This document shows, piece by piece, positions 1 to 5,041 of a stretch of 5,041 nucleotides of DNA (its first letter is position 1; each line of letters begins with the position of its first letter). A program made the translations under genes and the position numbers. The notes below the pieces were generated by a model. It did not search any database and had not been told where the DNA came from. It worked only from the letters and a program-made list of their open reading frames with translations. The stretch is from positions 1 through 5,041 of the forward strand of contig USOC01000111.1 of the NCBI GenBank assembly GCA_900556245.1, in the 5' to 3' direction. The DNA is from an uncultured Prevotellaceae bacterium. GTDB taxonomy: Bacteria; Bacteroidota; Bacteroidia; Bacteroidales; Muribaculaceae.

Positions 1-2
1 TA

Positions 3-21
3 TTTGACACTGTTTGTCAAA
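3..21. promoter_or_regulatory. Perfect 7-bp inverted repeat, candidate operator upstream of the two-component operon
   Basis: The arms TTTGACA (3-9) and TGTCAAA (15-21) are perfect inverted repeats around a 5-base spacer. The centre lies about 78 bases before the regulator start codon. Spaced dyads of this form are typical binding sites for dimeric helix-turn-helix proteins, including the Fis-type domain of NtrC-family regulators, so autoregulation is possible. That role is inference. No matching copy was noticed elsewhere in the window. The right arm overlaps a minus-strand TATCTTTG element (18-25), so a bound protein could also affect leftward transcription. Confidence 0.4.
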
Positions 22-25
22 GATA
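18..25 (-). promoter_or_regulatory. Possible Bacteroidetes -7 element for a leftward gene outside the window
   Basis: Read on the minus strand, bases 25 to 18 are TATCTTTG, an exact match to the Bacteroidetes -7 consensus TAnnTTTG. No TTG is present about 20 bases upstream on that strand (near 46-48 the minus strand reads GAT), so the -33 half is missing. It would drive a gene left of base 1 that cannot be seen. The match may be chance, because the motif constrains only six bases. Confidence 0.25.
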
Positions 26-89
26 TTTACAGTCTGATTTTTTACATCGCGAAATTGCTTCTCAGGCAAATTATCCTTATCTTCGCCCT

Positions 90-1436
90 ATGAAGAAAAA
101 GACAGGCAACATACTGATTGTAGACGACAACCGAAATGTGCTTTCCACGCTGAGACTGATGCTCTCCGACGTGTTTGAAAAAGCAATTGCCCTGCCATCG
201 CCAAAGCAGATGCTTTCGACAATTGCCGAAGAGGAAATCCACGCCGTTTTGCTCGACATGAATTTTGTGGCGGGCATCAATACGGGCAACGAAGGACTTT
301 TCTGGCTCAGAAAAATCAATCAGGAATATCCTTCCGTACAGGTGGTGCTGTTTACGGCTTATGCCGATATAGAGTTGGCCGTAAAAGCCATGAAGGAAGG
401 CGCATTCGACTTCGTGGAAAAACCATGGGACAACCGCAAGATGATTGAAACGCTCGAAAATGCCTGCCTGCGCTATCGCACCATCGAAAAAGAATCGGCC
501 GTTCCGGATTCCGACGACGCAAAAATGATTTGGGGGACATCGCCGTCCATGACAGCCCTCCGCAAAATGGTGGGAAAAGTGGCAGTCACAAATGCCAATA
601 TCCTCATCACCGGAGAAAACGGCACCGGAAAAGACGTGCTTGCCCACGAAATCCACCGTATGTCCCAACGCTCGGACCGCCCGATTGTCAACGTCGACAT
701 GGGAGCAATCTCCGAAACACTGTTTGAAAGCGAACTGTTCGGTCACGTCAAAGGGGCTTTTACCGACGCTAAATCAGACCGGAAAGGAATGATTGAAGAG
801 GCAGACGGCAGCACGCTGTTTCTTGACGAGATTGGCAACCTGCCACTCCACCAGCAGGCCAAACTGCTCAACGTCCTGCAACGCAGGTGCGTCATCCGCG
901 TGGGAAGCAACACGCAAGTTCCCGTTGACATCCGCCTGATTTGCGCAACCAACAAAAACCTGAATGCAATGATTGCGCAAGGCTCTTTCCGCGAAGACCT
1001 GCTTTACCGCATCAATACCATCCACCTCATATTGCCGCCTCTGAGAGAACGGCAATCCGACATCATTCCGCTGGCGGAACGATTTCTCCGACATTTTGCC
1101 CGCTACTATGCCAAACCGGTCCAATCGCTGACCGACGAAGCAAAAAATGCGCTGACAGCCCACCGGTGGACCGGCAACATCCGGGAACTTCGCCACACCA
1201 TCGAAAAAGCAGTCATCATGGCCGATACCCGGACAATCGACACGACCGACCTCCAATTGCAAACGGATACAACGTCTTCGCCTGACCCGGAAGGCACAAT
1301 TGAAGCGATGGAATGCACCATGATTAAAAACGCAATCGGGAAATACGCCGGCAACCTGTCGGCGGTTGCTTTCAAATTGGGAATCAGCCGACAGACACTA
1401 TACAATAAAATGAAACGTTACGGAATCGAACCCTGA
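90..1436 (+). CDS. Sigma-54-dependent NtrC-family response regulator
   Basis: Cytoplasmic transcription activator of 448 aa with the full NtrC layout. The receiver domain is about residues 6-125, with acidic D12/D13, phospho-acceptor D56, T89 and K111. The AAA+ sigma-54 interaction domain is about 147-375. It has Walker A GENGTGKD (175-182), a GAFTDA loop (222-227), Walker B LFLDEIGN (243-250), probable arginine fingers R301 and R307, PPLRER (316-321) and sensor II GNIREL (362-367). A Fis-type helix-turn-helix lies at about 421-446. By family knowledge, phosphorylation drives oligomerisation and ATP-dependent opening of sigma-54 promoters. Length is normal for the family. Two oddities are GAFTDA in place of GAFTGA and a receiver loop after D56 about five residues longer than in CheY. 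The ATG at 90 starts just before the first receiver strand and has no clear Shine-Dalgarno sequence. The stop codon overlaps the next start. Regulated genes are unknown. Confidence 0.95.
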   Translation: MKKKTGNILIVDDNRNVLSTLRLMLSDVFEKAIALPSPKQMLSTIAEEEIHAVLLDMNFVAGINTGNEGLFWLRKINQEYPSVQVVLFTAYADIELAVKAMKEGAFDFVEKPWDNRKMIETLENACLRYRTIEKESAVPDSDDAKMIWGTSPSMTALRKMVGKVAVTNANILITGENGTGKDVLAHEIHRMSQRSDRPIVNVDMGAISETLFESELFGHVKGAFTDAKSDRKGMIEEADGSTLFLDEIGNLPLHQQAKLLNVLQRRCVIRVGSNTQVPVDIRLICATNKNLNAMIAQGSFREDLLYRINTIHLILPPLRERQSDIIPLAERFLRHFARYYAKPVQSLTDEAKNALTAHRWTGNIRELRHTIEKAVIMADTRTIDTTDLQLQTDTTSSPDPEGTIEAMECTMIKNAIGKYAGNLSAVAFKLGISRQTLYNKMKRYGIEP

Positions 1437-2713
1437 TGAAAAGATTTGTCTTCCATCTGATTTATATTCTGGCAATTGCCATTGCTGCGACATCTGCAAT
1501 CGTACTTGTTGACGGCAATACGGCATGGCTGGCCGCATTGGCCGCACTGACAGCTGTAGCCATTGCCGTCACGGCGATTTTTGCCCTGCGTCAGAACTAC
1601 AGGAAATGCGCTCTCATGCTGGAAGCCGTGACAAACAACGACTTCACGATGCGCTTTCACGACAAAGACTCCGCTTTCAACCAGCTTCTTGCCAACCTGT
1701 CGGAAATCATACGCAACATGAAAATCCAGTCGTCGCAAGCCGAACGCTACTACCAGCTTATCATCAACCAAGTGAACGCCGGCATAATTACGCTCGACAG
1801 CAAAGGCGATGTCAGACTTTGCAACAACTGCACGCTGAAACTCTTCGGATACAGCACCTTCAACAACATCGTGCAACTCGACCGCATCGACCCCGACTTG
1901 AAGTTCTGTTTCCTTGGCATGTCGCCGGGCGAAACACTTCTGCTGGACATTCCTTCCATAAAAACAGCTGTCAAAGTGTCGGTAACCATGTCGTCGATTG
2001 AAATGAACGGCTCGACAATCCGCATTTTTGCACTGAACGACATTCATTCGGCTCTCGACAAAAACGAACTGGAAGCATGGAGCCGGCTGACACGCGTGCT
2101 TACTCACGAAATTATGAACAGCGTCGCTCCCATCCATGCGTTGAGCGACAATCTGCTCGCCGACAATTCGTCTTGCGACGGACGAACCCGCGAGAAAATT
2201 GAAATCATCCGCAACACGGCGGCTGACCTGATGGCATTCACCGAATCATACCGCAAGTTTTCTTCCATTCCGAAGCCACAGAAACGCCTTGTCTACGTCA
2301 GCGAGCTGATTGCCGGAGCAACCGAACTGATGGAAGACTCCCTGAAAGACGTGGAACTGACCGTCACGAGCGAACCCGACAATCTGATTGTGAATATCGA
2401 CAAAATTCTGATGGGCCGCGTCGTTGTCAATCTGCTGCGCAATGCCGTGGAGGCGAAAGCCTCCAAAATACAGCTGAAAGCCACCTACGACGTGAACGAC
2501 ATTGTCCACATCGACATCAGCGACAACGGCATTCCCATCCCCGACGAATGTCGCGAACAGATATTCGTACCGTTCTTCTCCACGAAACAGTCGGGTTCGG
2601 GTATCGGACTAGCCGTCACACGCCGGATTCTCGACCTCCACGACGGATCAATCTCTCTGGCCCAGCCGGTGCGCAAGCCATTTACGAAAACGTTCAGACT
2701 CTCGCTGCGCTAA
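1436..2713 (+). CDS. Membrane PAS-domain sensor histidine kinase, partner of the upstream regulator
   Basis: Inner-membrane sensor kinase of 425 aa. Two hydrophobic helices (about 4-25 and 31-51) are separated by only a few polar residues, so there is almost no periplasmic sensor. A short linker (about 52-100) leads to a PAS-like domain (about 104-205). The dimerisation/phosphoacceptor helix has its H-box at THEIMNS, with H224 the likely phosphorylated histidine. The E225-x-x-N228 pattern is associated with phosphatase activity in this kinase class. The ATPase domain has an N-box (NLLRNAVEA, 332-340, N336), a G1 box with D363-N-G, the motif FVPFFSTK (377-384) and G2 GSGIGLAV (387-394). All catalytic motifs are present. 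The second G1 glycine is replaced by proline (DNGIP), which I recall as tolerated in related kinases. The start overlaps the regulator stop (TGATG), indicating translational coupling. The ligand is unknown; a cytoplasmic or membrane signal is inferred. Confidence 0.93.
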   Translation: MKRFVFHLIYILAIAIAATSAIVLVDGNTAWLAALAALTAVAIAVTAIFALRQNYRKCALMLEAVTNNDFTMRFHDKDSAFNQLLANLSEIIRNMKIQSSQAERYYQLIINQVNAGIITLDSKGDVRLCNNCTLKLFGYSTFNNIVQLDRIDPDLKFCFLGMSPGETLLLDIPSIKTAVKVSVTMSSIEMNGSTIRIFALNDIHSALDKNELEAWSRLTRVLTHEIMNSVAPIHALSDNLLADNSSCDGRTREKIEIIRNTAADLMAFTESYRKFSSIPKPQKRLVYVSELIAGATELMEDSLKDVELTVTSEPDNLIVNIDKILMGRVVVNLLRNAVEAKASKIQLKATYDVNDIVHIDISDNGIPIPDECREQIFVPFFSTKQSGSGIGLAVTRRILDLHDGSISLAQPVRKPFTKTFRLSLR

Positions 2714-3475
2714 TCCCTGCCAACTGTCACCTTCGCCGCCGTGCCGTCAGAGAGGCGGACGACACAGACTCCGTCGGAATGCGTCGGCAGAACTGCCATT
2801 CCGTCGGCAGACAGTTTTTCCGCGACCTTCACGCCCCTGACATCAAACAGCGACACCGTCTCTCCGTCAGCAACTCCTCGCACACAGACAAGCCCGTTGA
2901 CTGCCGAAACCGTAAGTTCCCGGCTCTTCGCATCAGCAACCCTGCTGATGTCGGAAACGACAACATCCACAAAGCCGACTGCCTTGCCGCACACTGATGC
3001 GGCACCGTCAACGGAATATGATAAAGCCCATCAAACGTTTTCTGATAAATCAGCGGAGGGAAGGTGGCCGCCGTGGTTATAAAAAGGCATTCGGTCCGAT
3101 TGACTCGAGCGCAGATGGCAGCACAAGCTCTTTCAGCCCGACACACCCAAGAAAAGCGCCATCGTCAATCATTCGCACAGTCTTCGGCAAAATGACGGAT
3201 GCCAGCTCCTTACTGCCCAAGAAACAAGATTCGCCAACCCCTGTCACCGTCCACACCCCATTCCGGCAGGTCACCTGCTCGGGAACGACAACGCTCCCCT
3301 TATACGGGGCATGAGCGCTGAGCCAATGCACACATACCTCCTTCTTCTCTTTGTCTGTCTTGAAATAAGCCACACCGTCAACCATCATATAGTCTTGAGG
3401 ATTTGAGGATGTCTGACCGAAAACGGACAGACTGGACACAGACAACAACAACAAGCACAATGTTACATTTCTCAT
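2710..3475 (-). pseudogene. Frameshifted remnant of a secreted BspA-like LRR protein with a sorting-type C-terminal domain
   Basis: Three successive minus-strand frames together read as one protein. Frame 1 starts at ATG 3475 with a signal peptide (MRNVTLCLLLLSVSSLSVFG) and about two and a half 23-residue LRR units. Examples are ELASVILPKTVRMIDDGAF and GLKELVLPSALESIGPNAF. It stops at 3077-3079. A second frame, from about 3085 to 2980, gives TTAATFPPLIYQKTFDGLYH and PLTVPHQC, the usual closing segment of BspA-type LRR domains. A third frame, from about 2990 to 2710, gives VDVVVSDISR, then VSLFDVRGVKV and CVVRLSDGTAAKVTV, like C-terminal domains of type IX-secreted proteins. Each change is a -1 step, consistent with loss of 1 or 3n+1 bases. 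The first junction also lacks part of the expected repeat. An intact relative would sit at the cell surface. Sequencing error at both breaks cannot be excluded. The last codon overlaps the kinase stop. Confidence 0.75.
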
Positions 3476-3646
3476 TTTTCCAATATTTAGCCATTGCAAG
3501 AATCCTGAAAAATTCCCTTTTTCGCAAAAATTACGCCCCAAAACCTGCGACAGCCCCTTTAGTTTTTTTCAACATCGAATAATCAAAAACTCTGTTGCCA
3601 TTGCGCTTAATTTACATTACCTTTGCCTTTAGCAAACGATTGTGAT
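3476..3646. other. Divergent intergenic region between the LRR remnant and the TPR gene
   Basis: These 171 bases separate two divergently oriented genes and are AT-richer than the flanking coding DNA. The right side holds a convincing promoter for the TPR gene (3595-3625). On the left only an imperfect minus-strand -7-like element is visible: TAATTTTTG, the reverse complement of 3525-3533. It has no TTG at the correct distance, so the promoter of the LRR remnant is weak, lost or unrecognised. A T7 tract at 3563-3569 has no hairpin in front of it. Confidence 0.6.
3595..3625 (+). promoter_or_regulatory. Bacteroidetes-type promoter (-33 TTG, -7 TACCTTTG) for the TPR gene
   Basis: TTG at 3595-3597 and TACCTTTG at 3618-3625 are separated by 20 bases. 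This matches the primary-sigma promoter pattern known for Bacteroides (-33 TTTG/TTG, -7 TAnnTTTG, spacer about 19-21). The predicted transcript would start a few bases after 3625, leaving a leader of about 10-18 bases before ATG 3647. A short inverted repeat TTTGC-N5-GCAAA (3622-3626 / 3632-3636) overlaps the -7 end and could be an operator, but its arms are short. Confidence 0.65.
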
Positions 3647-5041
3647 ATGAAAAAATACAAACTGGCAATGCTGTGCATGGCATCGGCCGCCGCGCTGACC
3701 GCACAGAACGCAGTAACCTCCACGGATGCCAACGGGTATCTTGAAAGAGGCCTGCGTATGTTCGACAATAAAAACTATGTCGGATGCATCGACCAACTCT
3801 CTATGCTCCGCAACATTGAAGTTTCAGAATCGCTTCTTGAAGAAGCCGACTACTACATCACCCTCGCCAAATTCAACCGCAATGACAAGACCGGTCTCGA
3901 CGATGCCCGACAATTTCTCCGCCGCTATCCGTCGTCGCTGAAAAGACTCTACGTTGAATTTGCAGTTGCCGACCACTTAAGTCGCACAGGGCGTCACGAG
4001 GAAGCCCGCAAAGCATTTGCCGAAATCCCGGAAAACGCATTCGACAGCCGGAAAACGGCGGAACTTATTTTCAAGCGATCCGTGACCGACATCCAGTGCG
4101 GCGACTACGACAAGGCACTGGCCGGACTATCCCGGCTGAAAACCGACAAAGTCTACCGCGAACCGGCAAACTACTACATTGCCGTAATCGACTACAGCAA
4201 CGGGCGCTATGATGAGGCTGAAAAAAAATTCCGCGGCATTCCGAAAAAAAGTCCTCTCTGGAAAGAAGCTCAATTCTACATTTGCCAGATTGACTTCCAC
4301 AATCGCGAATTTGCAACCGTGCAATCCGACGGAGAAAGCCTGCTTGGCGCTGCTCTTCCCGACGAAATGAAGACAGAACTGCTCCGCATCGTCGGAGAAA
4401 GCAACTATCACCTCGGCAACTTTGACCAGTCCGTCAACTATCTCCGCCAATACGTGGACCGCACCGGCGGAAAGCCTGAACGTTCGGCTCTCTACATTCT
4501 TGGAATCAACGAATTCAGAAATGGAAACTACGAAGAAGCCGTTCGTTCCCTCGGCGAAGTGACCACTGCCGACGATGAAATGGCGCAAAGCGCCTACCTC
4601 TATGCCGGCCAGTCGTATCTGCGACTCGGCAATGTCAATGCCGCATCGCTCGCTTTCGAAAAAGCCTACACGATGCCTTACGATGAAAGCGTCTGCGAAA
4701 CTGCATTCTACAACTATGCCATCGCCCAAAGCCAAGGCGGCCGCACGCCTTTCGCCAGCTCGATGCGCATCTTCCGCGACTTTCTCAACCGCTTCCCAAA
4801 CTCCCGTTATGCTCCGGAAGTGGAGGACTATGTCGTGAACGCATATCTTTCCGGAAAAGACTATGAGACCGCTCTCGGCGAAATAGCTACCATTTCAAAG
4901 CCATCTGCCAAAATCCTGCTGGCCAAACAAGCCCTGCTCCACCGAATCGGAGCGAGAGAACTGACAAAGGGCAACACCGACACCGCAATCGACTATCTGC
5001 AGCAAGCCGACAAATTGGCGGCATACGACCGCCAGCTGGCA
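3647..5041 (+). CDS. Secreted tetratricopeptide-repeat protein, 3' end beyond the window
   Basis: The frame is open from ATG 3647 through 465 codons to the last base, so the C-terminus is missing. Residues 1-20 form a short signal peptide (MKKYKLAMLCMASAAALTAQ) with likely cleavage near TAQ/N, and no lipobox cysteine follows. The rest is alpha-helical TPR or TPR-like repeats of about 34-38 residues. Clear units are near 30-58, 106-126, 144-165 (GDYDKALAGL), 176-197 (YSNGRYDEAEKKF), 248-270 (YHLGNFDQSVNYL), 281-303 (FRNGNYEEAVRSL) and 316-341 (YLRLGNVNAASLAFEKAY). Further units follow near 372-392 (FRDFLNRFPNSRYAPE), 396-412 and 435-456 (ELTKGNTDTAIDYLQQADKL). The segments around RRYPSS (92-97) and NRFPNS (381-386) resemble BamD/YbgF-type repeats. 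Such proteins act as periplasmic or outer-membrane scaffolds, and large ones of unknown exact role are common in Bacteroidales. Expression is probably from the promoter just upstream; no Shine-Dalgarno sequence is visible. Specific function is not assigned. Confidence 0.9.
   Translation, partial: MKKYKLAMLCMASAAALTAQNAVTSTDANGYLERGLRMFDNKNYVGCIDQLSMLRNIEVSESLLEEADYYITLAKFNRNDKTGLDDARQFLRRYPSSLKRLYVEFAVADHLSRTGRHEEARKAFAEIPENAFDSRKTAELIFKRSVTDIQCGDYDKALAGLSRLKTDKVYREPANYYIAVIDYSNGRYDEAEKKFRGIPKKSPLWKEAQFYICQIDFHNREFATVQSDGESLLGAALPDEMKTELLRIVGESNYHLGNFDQSVNYLRQYVDRTGGKPERSALYILGINEFRNGNYEEAVRSLGEVTTADDEMAQSAYLYAGQSYLRLGNVNAASLAFEKAYTMPYDESVCETAFYNYAIAQSQGGRTPFASSMRIFRDFLNRFPNSRYAPEVEDYVVNAYLSGKDYETALGEIATISKPSAKILLAKQALLHRIGARELTKGNTDTAIDYLQQADKLAAYDRQLA

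Noticed and set aside
4..20. Sigma-54 (-24/-12) promoter at TTGACAC upstream of the regulator
   Set aside because: The -24 GG is GA and no GC occurs at the required 12-base distance (bases 18-19 are CA).
42..746. Long open frame on the minus strand opposite the response regulator
   Set aside because: It lies opposite a fully motif-supported gene, its translation is rich in Cys, His and Phe, and it shows no recognisable domain. It is a mirror of the regulator's codon use.
1418..2137. Long open frame on the minus strand opposite the sensor kinase
   Set aside because: It is antisense to the membrane, PAS and H-box regions of a convincing kinase gene and has no recognisable domain or signal.
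2782..2811. Direct repeat CGTCGGCAGA (2782-2791 and 2802-2811)
   Set aside because: Only two copies of 10 bases within coding DNA of the remnant, with no array, target-site duplication or element between them. Probably chance.
2776..2818. Possible intrinsic terminator after the kinase (GGAAT/ATTCC and GGCA/TGCC stems, then T5)
   Set aside because: The two short stems are separated by a one-sided 5-base bulge, and the T5 run begins about 11 bases after the hairpin. It also lies inside the remnant's coding DNA, so fold strength is doubtful.
3080..3086. Programmed -1 frameshift joining the first two LRR frames at C TTT TTA
   Set aside because: The heptamer does not fit X XXY YYZ, because the P-site re-pairing mismatches at the first base. 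Part of the LRR repeat also seems missing, and a second -1 shift would be needed downstream. Decay or sequence error is simpler.
3525..3533. Minus-strand promoter for the LRR remnant at TAATTTTTG
   Set aside because: The -7 match is off by one base in spacing or composition, and there is no TTG about 20 bases upstream on that strand.
4127..4735. Minus-strand open frame inside the TPR gene
   Set aside because: The plus strand here encodes clear TPR units without interruption. The minus-strand product lacks domain features and has an upstream region that is coding DNA.

Overview
The window looks like chromosomal DNA from a Bacteroidota bacterium, probably of the order Bacteroidales. The evidence is a Bacteroidetes-type promoter (TTG, 20 bases, TACCTTTG) and start codons without clear Shine-Dalgarno sequences. 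The remains of a leucine-rich-repeat (LRR) surface protein with a C-terminal domain resembling type IX secretion sorting domains, and the subfamily-specific sequences of the two signalling proteins, point the same way. Base composition is moderate. I cannot name the genus.

Layout, left to right. Bases 1-89 are a leader with a 7-base perfect palindrome (TTTGACA-N5-TGTCAAA) that overlaps a minus-strand -7-like element. Bases 90-1436 (+) encode an NtrC-type, sigma-54-dependent response regulator. Bases 1436-2713 (+) encode its membrane-bound PAS/histidine kinase partner, and the two genes are coupled through a TGATG stop/start overlap. Bases 2710-3475 (-) hold a convergent, broken gene for a secreted BspA-like LRR protein, read in three successive frames. 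Its stop codon overlaps the kinase stop codon. Bases 3476-3646 are a divergent intergenic region with a good promoter for the right-hand gene. Bases 3647-5041 (+) encode a secreted tetratricopeptide-repeat (TPR) protein that stays open to the window edge, so its C-terminus is missing.

How the genes work together. The kinase has two closely spaced membrane helices, almost no periplasmic loop and a cytoplasmic PAS domain, so it probably senses a cytoplasmic or membrane-derived signal. It would phosphorylate Asp56 of the regulator, which would then activate sigma-54 promoters elsewhere. The sequence does not show its target genes. No functional link between this pair and the LRR remnant or the TPR gene is visible.

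I found no RNA gene, CRISPR array, insertion sequence or obviously new multi-gene system. The features most worth a second look are the decayed LRR gene, the GAFTDA variant and lengthened receiver loop in the regulator, and the leader palindrome.
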